A stretch of DNA of 64,000 nucleotides from Shewanella sp. OMA3-2. Lineage in GTDB: Bacteria > Pseudomonadota > Gammaproteobacteria > Enterobacterales > Shewanellaceae. The position numbers and the translations under genes were made by a program. Location of the stretch: contig NZ_CP090974.1 in the NCBI RefSeq assembly GCF_021513195.1, positions 3,360,001 through 3,424,000 of the forward strand, read 5' to 3'. Under the pieces are notes generated by a model. The model made no database searches. It saw only the letters and a list, made by a program, of their open reading frames with translations, and was not told the DNA's origin. Below are positions 9,342 through 18,149 of this stretch, one piece after another (the stretch's first letter is position 1; each line of letters starts with the position of its first letter).

Positions 9342-10991
9342 TTAAGCGGTTAAAAGCTCATATCCGGGTAGAGTTAAAAAATCTACCAATTCATCCGATG
9401 TGGTAATTTGTTCAAGTAGCTCAGCGGCTTTAGCAAACTGCCCCGCTTGATAGCGCTCATCACCCACTTCTTGTTGAACCTTGACTAGTTCTTCTGCCAA
9501 CATGCTTCTAAACAAGTCTTTGGTCACTAATTGACCGTTAGATAATGTCTTGCCGTGTTGGATCCATTGCCAAATTGAGGTGCGTGAAATTTCAGCAGTC
9601 GCAGCGTCTTCCATCAAACCGTAAATTGGTACGCAGCCATTACCTTGGATCCAGGCTTCTATGTATTGCACCGCGATACGAATATTAAGCCGCATACCGG
9701 ATTCTGTGCGTTCCCCTTCACATGGCTGAAGTAACTCAGCCGCCAAAATCGGTGCATCAACATCGCGGGTAATATGCAGTTGGTTGGTTTTATCTCCGCC
9801 AATATAGTCATTGAATATTTTCATTGCGGTGTCAGCTAAACCTGGATGTGCTACCCATGTACCATCATGGCCATTACGGGCTTCTAGCTCTTTGTCGCCA
9901 CGAACCTTGTTCAATACCAACTCGTTAGTGGCTTCATCTTTTGCCGGAATAAATGCCGCCATTCCGCCCATGGCTAATGCACCACGCTTATGACAGGTTT
10001 TAATCAATAGACGTGAATATGCACTTAAAAATTTGGTGTCCATGGTCACCGCCTGGCGATCGGGTAACACTCGGTCAGCATGACGCTTTAAGGTCTTGAT
10101 ATAGCTAAAAATGTAATCCCATCGACCACAATTTAACGCAACAATATTTGAGCGAAGCTCATACAAAATTTCGTCCATTTCAAATACAGCGGGTAAGGTT
10201 TCAATTAAACAGGTGCATTTAATCGTCCCAGGTTTTAAGCAAAAACGCTCTTCAACAAAGGCAAACACTTTTGCCCACCAACGTGCTTCAACATGGCTTT
10301 CAAGTTTAGGAAGATAAAAGTAAGGGCCTGAATTACTTGCCAATAACTGGTGATAGTTATGGTAGAAATATAAGGCAAAATCCATCAAGCCACCGGGTAT
10401 AGCCTGGCCTTTATATTCAACATGCTTTTCTTTTAAATGCAGACCACGAACACGGGCAACTAACACCGCAGGGTCAGGATTTAACGTGTATTGCTTACCT
10501 GTACCAGGGGCTGTAAATTCAATATCGCCGCGAACCGCATCACGTAAATTAATTTGACCTTCAACCACTTTCTGCCAACTTGGAGCTAATGAGTCTTCAA
10601 AATCAGCCATAAACACTTTAACGTTGGCGTTTAATGCATTAATAATCATTTTACGGTCTACAGGACCGGTGATTTCAACCCGACGATCTGTTAAGTCGTG
10701 CGGAATACCACGAATAGACCAATTACCATCACGTATTGCACGGGTTTCAGGTAAAAAATCCGGTAATTCTCCATTATCAATACGCGCTTGTTTTTGTTTA
10801 CGCTTTTCAAGTAATTGTGGAACTTCAGCGGCAAACCGGCTACATAAGCTGTCAAGTAATGCTAATGCACCATCATTAAACACGTCATCTTGCCCTGCTA
10901 TTGCGGGACCAGTAATGACTAAATCTGGCGTACTGTTGGACTGCTCAGATGTTGCTTTACTGTACTGTGCGACTAATTGATCTGCCGTCAT
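9342..10991 (-). CDS. aceB: malate synthase A
   Basis: A 549-residue malate synthase of the AceB (isoform A) type, which condenses glyoxylate with acetyl-CoA to malate. Typical segments are DLTDRRVEITGPVDRKMIIN, MADFEDSLAPSW, IETLPAVFEMDEILYELR and NCGRWDYIFSYIKTL, and the C-terminal catalytic region contains GYELL at the end. It is the first gene of the aceB-aceA operon, which allows growth on acetate and fatty acids. Its promoter must lie in the AT-rich region beyond 10991. Confidence 0.97.
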   Translation of the reverse strand: MTADQLVAQYSKATSEQSNSTPDLVITGPAIAGQDDVFNDGALALLDSLCSRFAAEVPQLLEKRKQKQARIDNGELPDFLPETRAIRDGNWSIRGIPHDLTDRRVEITGPVDRKMIINALNANVKVFMADFEDSLAPSWQKVVEGQINLRDAVRGDIEFTAPGTGKQYTLNPDPAVLVARVRGLHLKEKHVEYKGQAIPGGLMDFALYFYHNYHQLLASNSGPYFYLPKLESHVEARWWAKVFAFVEERFCLKPGTIKCTCLIETLPAVFEMDEILYELRSNIVALNCGRWDYIFSYIKTLKRHADRVLPDRQAVTMDTKFLSAYSRLLIKTCHKRGALAMGGMAAFIPAKDEATNELVLNKVRGDKELEARNGHDGTWVAHPGLADTAMKIFNDYIGGDKTNQLHITRDVDAPILAAELLQPCEGERTESGMRLNIRIAVQYIEAWIQGNGCVPIYGLMEDAATAEISRTSIWQWIQHGKTLSNGQLVTKDLFRSMLAEELVKVQQEVGDERYQAGQFAKAAELLEQITTSDELVDFLTLPGYELLTA

Positions 10992-11799
10992 AACCTGGCT
11001 CCCTTGGTGCGACTGTCATTGTTTTACAAACGGGTTGAACATTTCTATTTGGATTACTGCTTTAAATAAAAAGTGACTAATAAACTCAATAATTCAGAGT
11101 AACTAAAGTTGCTTGCTTAACATGCTGCAAATTAATCTGAGTGACTTACGTTTATCTGTAAAACCTTTTATTCAAATAAAATCACCAAATGTTCGTTTCG
11201 CAATAAAAACTACGCAATAACTGTTGTGTTTGCAACAGTCATCACTTTACCAATTCAGTATAAAACCATCATAAAACAGCATTTAAAATTGGTCATACCA
11301 AACCCAAAAGCAACAATTAAAGCACTGATAAACAACAATAATAAAAAATTACACACTGTGAAATTCACCCTGTAAAATTAAATGGTATTACCTATTAACC
11401 AATAAAAACACAAAGTAATAACTTCCGTAATTAAAAAACATAAAGTAAACTTAAATTTACACAAAAGCAGTCAAAACAATAATTTAAACAACCATCAACT
11501 TGTTTTGCCTTCCCCTTAAGTACCCCCTACTTTAAATAACAGAATCAGTCAGTTAACCAAACTCAAACAAAACCCACTTTTAAACAACCGTTTTAATTTG
11601 ACGTTAACGTAAAATGGAACAATAAAAGGTATTTAACGGCAAAAATACAGATAAACGTTATCCGATCATCAAGGTCATCCTCAGTGGTTTTATCAAAAAA
11701 TAAGTTAATTTATTTTAAATTTTTTTGATTTTTTAGTCGTTTAACTTAATATTTCGCTTTTAAATGAGACTTAACACGATTTCAGCCATCTTGCTTATT

Positions 11800-11909
11800 A
11801 ACCGCGACTTGGGTTAATGGATCGGCTCAATAAGCTCAATCCAATAGATTTAGCTTATTTTGTCGCAAACTTGTCATTTATTTTGTAAACAAGGCGCATT
11901 AACACGTCA
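11800..11909. repeat. 110-bp dispersed repeat, copy A
   Basis: Aligns without gaps to 56401-56510 at about 86% identity by eye. It contains the inverted pair AATAAGCT / AGCTTATT around a 15-nt loop, and a conserved end block CAAGGCGCATTA-CACGTCA. Both copies are intergenic. No ORF or transposase is attached, so it looks like a small non-autonomous or structured repeat. Confidence 0.75.
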
Positions 11910-12246
11910 TAAAAAATAGCTAATAGCGCTAATAATCTAAAAATACCCCTCTGCTTCTCGCGAGATCATCAAACTGATTTCGCCTCACCCTGCAAAGTAC
12001 ACGTTAATCATCACAAATTTTGTATTGTTGATAATTCAACAGAACAAGGGGAGCAGATAACGCTCTGAAAGCATTGACAGAGACAGCCAATAACGCCAAA
12101 ACGCATATGAATAGCATTGAATAACTGAATGGGTAGGGAAATAAACTGGTAGAAAGGTAGGTGATTAAACTAATCAGCCTATGAACATTATTGACGTAAA
12201 TACTGCCTATGGTGTTTACAAGCATTGAGAGACTAGCAATATGAAA

Positions 12247-12288
12247 GGAAGTTGATAAAAGGGAGTTGATAAAAGGGAGTTGATAAAA
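12247..12288. repeat. 3 x 14-nt tandem repeat
   Basis: Three consecutive units of GGGAGTTGATAAAA, the first with one mismatch (A at position 3). It is intergenic, about 145 nt beyond the 3' end of the diguanylate cyclase gene. Confidence 0.85.
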
Positions 12289-12433
12289 ATCAGTTTTATG
12301 ATGCGCTTCCTAGGTAAAACACAAAAACCTTCGCTATTGTAACTGTGACAGTGTCGTAACGCTTAGCATAGTTGCGGCATACCGCTATATCCACAATGCT
12401 AATCAAGTACAGTGGTGGCTATCGAAAGATCCG

Positions 12434-14176
12434 TTAGACGAAGTTTGGATGGTATACCAGCGCCTTGTTGCGCCCTTGATGCTTACATTCATACAAAGCT
12501 ATATCAGCGCGACTTAATAATGGATCAATACTTAAATCATCACTACTTAACGAGCTTATACCAACACTCAAGGTAATTGAAAAATTATGACCTGAATATT
12601 TGGTATCAATACTTTCAACTTCTTTACGTATGGTTTCTGCTAATTTAAAGGCTGTTTTTTCATCTGTCCTAGGTAAGTAAAGTACAAACTCCTCGCCCCC
12701 AAGGCGACAGAAAATGTCTGCTGGACGAATTATATCTTCAATAACTTGAGTAACTTTTTTTAATGTCCAATCACCAGTAGCATGACCAAAGCGATCATTA
12801 ATTGATTTAAACAAGTCTAAGTCTAATATCAATACAGAAAAATGACTATGGTTAGATAAAGCTTGCACCAATTCATTTTCAGCTAAATCTTGTCCTGTCT
12901 GGCGATTAAAAATCCCGGTCAATCCATCTCGCTGAGCTTGACGCATAAATTGATTACGTTGAAGCCATGCCGTTAGCAATAAAAGCAATAAACCAATACA
13001 CACACCAAACAACAAGGTCGAAAACATAATTGATGAACTTTTTTCTTTCAAAAATAAATCTTTTTGTTGCACCATCAACTCATGTTCTTGCTGCAAACTT
13101 TTATTTTCACGACTTTTTTCAGCGCTATCAAAACGAGCCATTTGATAAGCATTTTGTTTATGGTTACTCTCATCTAAATCTTGTAAATCTAACGCATGGG
13201 CAACGACTTGATATTGGTATGCTTTAGCGTAATGCCCATCTCGACTGGCTAACATAGCCAATACTTCATTAGCTTGTTTTTTTACATGGTTATTAGATTT
13301 ATCTGCATTCAAAGCGTTAAGTTCATCCGCATAAAGCGCCGCTTTTTGATAATCACCCTGAAAGAAATAAATTTTGCTTAAAAAAGCTTTAACACTATAT
13401 ATTTCTTGATGAAATTGAAATGATTGATACCCTTCTAGCGCTGTTTCAAACAGCGGTTTAGCCAAATCTAACTGATCAAGCTCAAAATAACTCTCGGCTT
13501 GCCCTTTTATAGACATAATTTTAATTAATGGCTGTTCATTATCAGCGCAATAGATTTCAGATTGTTTGAATAAATCATTCGCCTCGGTATAACGCCCTAA
13601 CCTTAGGGTGGCTACCGCTAAATAGACTTTGGTATAACATTCATTTTTAGTGTCTTTACCTTGGTTGATATTCAGCACTAATTGCGCAGTATTAAGCATT
13701 TCTTCATAAGCATTTAAATCAAGCAAGATATTTAACAAACGAACATAAGAAGCCACTTTTAGGCTCGTATCTTGAACCCCTTCAATACGCGCTAAATTCA
13801 CCTCCAACATGGAGAACGCTGCTTCATAGTTTTTAAGCATTAAAAATACTGTGGTTTTATAAAGATAAATTCGGGTCAGTGACGCTTCCGATGGGGTGAA
13901 AGTTAACGCTAAGTCCAGTGTTTGATTGGCCTGTTCTAATTCAGATAAATATATGTGCTTCGCACTCAGCAGAGTATAAAACTCAGCCAACTGAGGCCGA
14001 GATAGCTTATCAAGCGCCCCCTCTATAGCTTTGATTGCAACATCAGCTTGGGTAAAATCGGTTTGCAGTAACTTTTCAACTCGACTTAAAGACTCATCAT
14101 AATTTTCAGACGCAAAAGCACAATGGCTAAAAACCAATTGTGCTAATAAACAGAAAACTAAGCCTATATATTTCAT
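12434..14176 (-). CDS. TPR-containing membrane diguanylate cyclase
   Basis: A 580-residue protein. Signal peptide at about 1-22; a periplasmic region of helical TPR-like repeats at about 30-340; a coiled coil (KSLQQEHELMVQQKDLFLKEK) leading to one membrane helix at about 384-406; then a GGDEF domain (415-575) with intact GGEEF at 493-497 and an RPAD inhibitory site at 484-487. It should therefore make c-di-GMP and be feedback-inhibited. Its ATG lies 3 nt after the stop of the borosin precursor gene, so translational coupling and a shared operon are likely. Whether it has any link to the peptide (for example sensing it through the TPR region) is inference from position only. Confidence 0.88.
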   Translation of the reverse strand: MKYIGLVFCLLAQLVFSHCAFASENYDESLSRVEKLLQTDFTQADVAIKAIEGALDKLSRPQLAEFYTLLSAKHIYLSELEQANQTLDLALTFTPSEASLTRIYLYKTTVFLMLKNYEAAFSMLEVNLARIEGVQDTSLKVASYVRLLNILLDLNAYEEMLNTAQLVLNINQGKDTKNECYTKVYLAVATLRLGRYTEANDLFKQSEIYCADNEQPLIKIMSIKGQAESYFELDQLDLAKPLFETALEGYQSFQFHQEIYSVKAFLSKIYFFQGDYQKAALYADELNALNADKSNNHVKKQANEVLAMLASRDGHYAKAYQYQVVAHALDLQDLDESNHKQNAYQMARFDSAEKSRENKSLQQEHELMVQQKDLFLKEKSSSIMFSTLLFGVCIGLLLLLLTAWLQRNQFMRQAQRDGLTGIFNRQTGQDLAENELVQALSNHSHFSVLILDLDLFKSINDRFGHATGDWTLKKVTQVIEDIIRPADIFCRLGGEEFVLYLPRTDEKTAFKLAETIRKEVESIDTKYSGHNFSITLSVGISSLSSDDLSIDPLLSRADIALYECKHQGRNKALVYHPNFV

Positions 14177-14179
14177 TTG

Positions 14180-14392
14180 TTATTCAGTCGGGGTAGTAAC
14201 CATAATGTAAGCTTGCATTAAACTATCACCCAATTGTGCTTTAAGGGCATTTAAATCACCAGACATAATTAAATCAACTTGTTCGACTGTTAAGCCATTT
14301 GCCAGCATAACGCCTCGAGGATCCGCTTTATAAGCTTCTAATAATGCTGCATCAACCGATAACGCTTCGGCAAATTGTTGTAATTTAGACAT
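14180..14392 (-). CDS. sonA: borosin-type RiPP precursor protein (SonA-like)
   Basis: A 70-residue protein. From memory of the S. oneidensis SonM/SonA split borosin pair, it aligns without gaps to SonA across the helical leader: AYKADPRGVML at residues 20-30, GLTVEQVDLIMSGDLNALK at 33-51 and GDS at 55-57. The leader (1-57) would be the binding domain docked by the methyltransferase. The C-terminal core begins about residue 58 and contains AYIMVTTPTE (61-70). SonA is N-methylated at L63 and I65 as I recall, which correspond here to I63 and V65. The Shine-Dalgarno AAAGGA precedes the ATG. It lies 35 nt downstream of the methyltransferase gene and 3 nt upstream of the cyclase gene. Confidence 0.85.
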   Translation of the reverse strand: MSKLQQFAEALSVDAALLEAYKADPRGVMLANGLTVEQVDLIMSGDLNALKAQLGDSLMQAYIMVTTPTE

Positions 14393-14427
14393 GGTATTCC
14401 TTTATAGTTTTTATGATTTTTTTTTAA

Positions 14428-15285
14428 CTAGCCAATACTAGCAGCTGTTATGCCTAATTTATCTAAAATTTGTTGATTTAACACTAGCTTTTTTGCTGGT
14501 GGTATCATTAACGTACTAATTGGTTTGAGTAGCGCAAAAGGTAAGTCACTCAAAGCAACAGTATCAATTCTTGGTTGTTGGAATGGCAAGGTGGCCGCTT
14601 CATAAATCACCACGGAATGATCTAATGGATACCACTGGCTCAAATGCTCAACTAACACTTCAAGTTTTGCTTGTGTGGTCGAAAATTGGGTCAAGGTATG
14701 CTCACCAGCCAACGCTATTTGCCATAACAATAAATGGGTACAGTTATTGGGTATATGGTTATAAAGTAAAAACTGCGTCGCCTCAAAACTTTGGTGGCCC
14801 ACATTAGCTGGGTCAATCCCTAAATCCGCCCATAAACACGCTTCTGCTGAAATTCCAGGTAACATACTCGACTCAAACCCTTCAGCTCGGGCTTGCTTAA
14901 TTGCCATATGTGCAACACACGCAAAAACACCAGGGTGACCATAGAAGGCGCACACCACTAATTTGCCTTGGCGCACTTCTGATAAAATGGCAGCTACCAT
15001 TTCATTATATGTATCACGTCGATTTTTAACTTGGTCTGGTTTAGCATAAAAAGATTGTAACGACCGCACATCAGCGTTAGTCGAATCAAGCCACCGCTGA
15101 GCAAAACCATCAGTTACCAATGAAAAAACCACATCGGCTATTTCAATATAACTTTTGCTTAATGTGCTAATTTGTCCAGCCAAGTGCATACCAGTGCCCA
15201 CGCAAACCAACCTACCGATACTGTTGGGTTGTTCAAAATTGGCCGCTATTTTAGTATTTTTGACGTTCAAGATTACACTATTCAT
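14428..15285 (-). CDS. sonM: borosin-type peptide backbone alpha-N-methyltransferase (SonM-like)
   Basis: A 285-residue protein of the tetrapyrrole (corrin/porphyrin) methylase fold. CVGTGMHLAGQIS (28-40) is the first SAM/GxGxH loop and CAFYGHPGVFA (112-122) the second, with the YGHPGVF motif shared with fungal OphMA. Y80, R89/R90 and Y93 (FYAKPDQVKNRRDTY) match the tyrosine-arginine-tyrosine cluster known to be essential in borosin methyltransferases. Unlike fungal enzymes it carries no fused core peptide; the substrate is the separate 70-aa product of the next gene. It should use SAM to methylate amide nitrogens of the core. No clear Shine-Dalgarno is visible before the ATG. It is divergent from bamE. 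Confidence 0.87.
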   Translation of the reverse strand: MNSVILNVKNTKIAANFEQPNSIGRLVCVGTGMHLAGQISTLSKSYIEIADVVFSLVTDGFAQRWLDSTNADVRSLQSFYAKPDQVKNRRDTYNEMVAAILSEVRQGKLVVCAFYGHPGVFACVAHMAIKQARAEGFESSMLPGISAEACLWADLGIDPANVGHQSFEATQFLLYNHIPNNCTHLLLWQIALAGEHTLTQFSTTQAKLEVLVEHLSQWYPLDHSVVIYEAATLPFQQPRIDTVALSDLPFALLKPISTLMIPPAKKLVLNQQILDKLGITAASIG

Positions 15286-15522
15286 TATTTATTCATTTTT
15301 ATTATTAAAATACCGTAACAGAGTGCAAAATAACATTTAATTTATAGCTCAAGCTAAACAATTTGAATAATTATTCCAATGTTTTTTTACTTAAAAACAT
15401 AATAAACCATTGAACTTATGCTTATTGAGCTAATCAAATTTGCCACAAGTCACATCCGCCCTTGTCATCATAGGGTTTGCTTGGGTATGATAACCAACAG
15501 AATTTAGGAAGTAGCACAGACA

Positions 15523-16014
15523 ATGATTAACAAAAAACAAAGTCTTACTCTGTTAAGCGCAGTAGCATTATCTATATCTTTAAGCGGTTGTAGTGTATTT
15601 GACTGGTTGATTTATAAGCCAGATGTCCCGCAAGGGAACTACATGGAAAGCCAGCAAGTCGATAAGTTACGTATCGATATGACTAAAGAACAAGCTGAAT
15701 ATATTTTAGGGCGTCCCGTTTTACGTGACAGTTTTGCTGATGATACTTGGTATTACGTGTATCACTTTAAAAGTGGCCGCGATGCTAGCATTATTCATAA
15801 AGAGTTAATTATTCATTTTATTGATGACAAGGTTAACCGTGTTGAAGGTGATTATGATTTACATGCGGACTTTAATACTCCGCTTGATGAAAACAAGTTA
15901 CCGTCAAGCAATGAACCAGAGGATGACCCGCTCATTCCGGAAGCTCGTCCAGACGCAAAACCTTTAGTTGAAGAGCAACGTGGTTTAAACAGCACTATCA
16001 ACGATAAAAAATAA
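15523..16014 (+). CDS. bamE: outer membrane protein assembly factor BamE (SmpA) lipoprotein
   Basis: A 163-residue lipoprotein. The signal peptide ends in the lipobox LSGC (Cys at about residue 23). The SmpA/OmlA fold follows: YMESQQVDKLRIDMTKEQ, YILGRPVLRDSFADDTWYYVY and HKELIIHFIDDKVNRVEGDY. BamE is a small accessory subunit of the BAM complex that inserts beta-barrel proteins into the outer membrane. The C-terminal tail (about 125-163) is acidic and proline-rich, longer than in E. coli. It precedes the convergent rnfH-ratA pair and is separated from it by a strong terminator. Confidence 0.94.
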   Translation: MINKKQSLTLLSAVALSISLSGCSVFDWLIYKPDVPQGNYMESQQVDKLRIDMTKEQAEYILGRPVLRDSFADDTWYYVYHFKSGRDASIIHKELIIHFIDDKVNRVEGDYDLHADFNTPLDENKLPSSNEPEDDPLIPEARPDAKPLVEEQRGLNSTINDKK

Positions 16015-16043
16015 ACCTCAACATAACGGTAGAGGCCTAAAAT

Positions 16044-16073
16044 AAAAAGCAGGGATGCCTCCCTGCTTTTTTT
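16044..16073. terminator. bidirectional Rho-independent terminator
   Basis: Stem AAAAAGCAGGGA / TCCCTGCTTTTT with a 4-nt loop and T tracts on both strands, between convergent bamE and rnfH. Confidence 0.9.
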
Positions 16074-16094
16074 ATGCCTGCAATGCAAGCGTGC

Positions 16095-16430
16095 TTAACC
16101 TAACTTAGCGCCAGTAATTTTATTAATTCGCCCTTCATCTTTAGCTTTCTCCGCACGTTTACGGCGCACGTCTTTAGGGTCAGCAATAAGCGGCCTATAA
16201 ATTTCAACACGCTGACCAGGCACAAGCACCTCATCGTGCTTAACTTGGCGACTAAACACCCCAAGTTTTACCTGTTCTAAATCAATTTCAGGAAAAAAAG
16301 CGCAAATATCACTTTGTCTTACCGCCTCAATAAAACTGCAACCTGGTTCAACCATCACAGTAATGACTTTTTGTTGGGTTGGCAGCGCATAGACCACATC
16401 TACAGCAAACGGTTGTTGTTCAATTGTCAC
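16095..16430 (-). CDS. rnfH: RnfH-family (RatB) ubiquitin-like protein
   Basis: A 111-residue member of the UPF0125/RnfH family with a beta-grasp fold: VDVVYALPTQQKVITVMVEPGCS, LGVFSRQVKHDEVLVPGQRVEIYRPL and a basic tail with DPKDVRRKRAEK. It is typically encoded beside ratA and smpB, as here. Function unknown. Its start overlaps the end of ratA by 11 nt, so the two are translated together. Confidence 0.92.
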   Translation of the reverse strand: MTIEQQPFAVDVVYALPTQQKVITVMVEPGCSFIEAVRQSDICAFFPEIDLEQVKLGVFSRQVKHDEVLVPGQRVEIYRPLIADPKDVRRKRAEKAKDEGRINKITGAKLG

Positions 16431-16863
16431 GATAAATTACCTTAGCTCGGTCAGTAAATGCGGTCACCATAGACGACATCAATTGTTTAAATACCCGCCC
16501 AAAAGCTAAATCAGACAGCGGATTAGCAAATTCAAAATCCAAATCAAACTCTACTTTACAGGCATCATCTGTTAGCTCAGTAAACACCCATAACCCCTGT
16601 AAGCGTTTAAACGGACCGTTTTCCAGTGTTAACGTAATTCGTTTACCTGTTTCAACTTGATTACGTGTTGTAAAAGTTTTTTTAATGCCAGCTTTACTGA
16701 CATCAACCGATGCCACCATGGTAGAGCCATCAAACTCCAACACCTTACCGCCCACACAGCCAGGTAAAAAAGCATGGTAAGACTCAACATCATTAACCAA
16801 CTCATACATCTGCATGGCACTAAAGCGCACCAACACACTCTTGGAAATCTTAGGCATCTGCAC
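16420..16863 (-). CDS. ratA: ribosome-associated toxin RatA / START-domain (COQ10-like) protein
   Basis: A 147-residue protein of the SRPBCC/START superfamily: VLVRFSAMQMYELVNDVESYHAFLPGC near the start, then LTLENGPFKRLQGLWVFTEL and VEFDLDFEFANPLSDLAFGRVF. In E. coli RatA was reported to bind the 50S subunit and block 70S formation. The family also resembles COQ10 quinone-binding proteins, so the physiological role remains debated. It is the first gene of the ratA-rnfH pair, divergent from smpB. Two ATGs (codons 1 and 3) are possible. Confidence 0.9.
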   Translation of the reverse strand: MQMPKISKSVLVRFSAMQMYELVNDVESYHAFLPGCVGGKVLEFDGSTMVASVDVSKAGIKKTFTTRNQVETGKRITLTLENGPFKRLQGLWVFTELTDDACKVEFDLDFEFANPLSDLAFGRVFKQLMSSMVTAFTDRAKVIYRDN

Positions 16864-17084
16864 TCACTTCTACAAAATAATGTCGTGATTTTATCACGAT
16901 AAATGAAAAAGGCATCTGTTGCAGCACAACATAGACGTACACAAACTAATAATTTAGGTATAATCGTTGAATTATTAATACTCTCCCCCCATATCTGTTG
17001 TAGTACCGAATAAAAAAGTTAACACAACAGCGCTTTTCAAATGGGCAAATTGCAGGCGATATAACGCCTAGATGGTAAAAAAGC

Positions 17085-17582
17085 ATGGTAAAGAAGAATT
17101 CAAAATCGGGAAAAAACCCCTCAGCAACCATCGCACGTAACAAACGCGCGACTTTTGAATACCGCATAGAAGATAAAGTCGAAGCGGGATTACAACTTAT
17201 GGGCTGGGAAGTTAAATCTATCCGCATGGGTAAAGTTAACTTATCTGATTGTTATGTTTACATAAAAGAAGGTGAAGCCTTTATGCATGGTTGTACTATA
17301 CAACCACTTAATACCGCTTCAACCCATGTTATATGCGATCCAATAAGAACCAAAAAACTGCTATTAAAGCGCAGTGAAATCGACAAACTTGCCGGATTAA
17401 TTGAACGTCAAGGTTACACCCTTGTCCCCTTATCCATGTATTGGCGTAAAGGTGCTTGGGTCAAAGTCGAAATAGGCTTAGGCAAAGGTAAGAAAGATCA
17501 CGATAAACGTGAAGACACCAAAGAACGTGAATGGAAAGTCGAACAGTCTCGCGTAATGAAAAAGAGCAGACTGGACGGATAA
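17085..17582 (+). CDS. smpB: SsrA-binding protein SmpB
   Basis: A 165-residue SmpB with canonical segments: [53 protein letters not shown] and the basic C-terminal tail [18 protein letters not shown]. It binds tmRNA and escorts it with EF-Tu to stalled ribosomes for trans-translation. It lies 71 nt upstream of ssrA on the same strand, the common Shewanella arrangement. Confidence 0.97.
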   Translation: MVKKNSKSGKNPSATIARNKRATFEYRIEDKVEAGLQLMGWEVKSIRMGKVNLSDCYVYIKEGEAFMHGCTIQPLNTASTHVICDPIRTKKLLLKRSEIDKLAGLIERQGYTLVPLSMYWRKGAWVKVEIGLGKGKKDHDKREDTKEREWKVEQSRVMKKSRLDG

Positions 17583-17653
17583 TAACCAAACGATGATATT
17601 TTGTTAATCGTCGCTAGGTATTAGCCAAACAACACGTTATGATATTACTAATT

Positions 17654-18009
17654 GGGGGCGATTCTGGATTCGACAGGATTCACGAAACCCAAGGAGCATG
17701 TCGAGGGGCGGTTGGCCTCGTAAAAAGCCGCACCGTTATAGTTGCAAACGACTCTAACTACTCTCTAGCAGCTTAGGCTAGCTAGCCATCACCCACACGT
17801 TTCGCACGTGGACAGTGGATCATGATGGTCATATTACAGTGTGCTAGCGAGGGAACTCCGTCCAGGGGTGAACCGCGAAACAGTACCGGACTCACCAAGT
17901 AGCATCCTGTCTTTCGGAGACTCCTTGGTTAAATAAAAGAGAGACTAAACATGTAGTGCCGAGGATGTAGGCTTTCTGGACGCGGGTTCAAGTCCCGCCG
18001 CCTCCACCA
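17654..18009 (+). ncRNA. ssrA: transfer-messenger RNA
   Basis: A 356-nt one-piece tmRNA. The 5' end GGGGGCGATTCTGGATTCG and the 3' end with GGTTCAAGTCCCGCCGCCTCCACCA form the tRNA-like half. The tag reading frame at 17744-17776 encodes ANDSNYSLAA then TAG, with resume codon GCA. It rescues stalled ribosomes with SmpB and marks the nascent chain for ClpXP. A -10-like TATGAT is at 17638-17643. The 3' end is a common integration site for islands; a partial inverted copy of it lies at 18114-18138. Confidence 0.97.
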
Positions 18010-18019
18010 ATTTATAGAA

Positions 18020-18048
18020 GGGCTTAGCAGCAATGCTAAGCCCTTTTT
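18020..18048 (+). terminator. ssrA terminator
   Basis: Perfect 10-bp stem GGGCTTAGCA / TGCTAAGCCC, loop GCAA, then five T residues, 11 nt after the tmRNA CCA. Confidence 0.93.
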
Positions 18049-18113
18049 GTTAGTTTTTTTAACTTATATTGTTACAGCGAAAATCACTTTCTATTTTTAT
18101 CCAATTCAGATGT

Positions 18114-18138
18114 GGCGGCGGGACTTGAACCCACGTCC
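18114..18138 (-). repeat. inverted partial copy of the tmRNA 3' end (att-like)
   Basis: The minus strand reads GGACGTGGGTTCAAGTCCCG then CCGCC, matching ssrA 17978-18002 at 24 of 25 positions, in the opposite orientation, 112 nt past the original. It lies 12 nt beyond the helicase stop codon. It could be a remnant attachment site from an island that used ssrA. No integrase gene is seen in the window. Confidence 0.85.
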
Positions 18139-18149
18139 TATTTGCATCG

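Larger units (their letters stand above)
10992..12433. other. long gene-poor, AT-rich stretch upstream of aceB
   Basis: About 1.4 kb with no gene I can support. The part next to aceB (10992-11300) must hold its promoter. CAAAC-GGGTTGA at about 11030 vaguely resembles sites for fatty-acid regulators such as PsrA, but I would not call it. 11800-11909 is one copy of a 110-bp dispersed repeat, and 12247-12288 is a 3 x 14-nt tandem repeat. A hydrophobic 73-codon minus-strand ORF (12004-12225) lacks a Shine-Dalgarno and is doubtful. Confidence 0.6.

Noticed and set aside
11020..11050. possible fatty-acid regulator site upstream of aceB
   Set aside because: CAAAC-GGGTTGA is only loosely palindromic; too weak to call without a motif scan.
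12004..12225. 73-codon hydrophobic minus-strand ORF
   Set aside because: No ribosome site, no recognisable family, lies in a long AT-rich gene-poor region; probably chance.
12247..12288. 3 x 14-nt repeat as a CRISPR-like or iteron array
   Set aside because: Units are directly adjacent with no spacers and only three copies; a simple tandem duplication.
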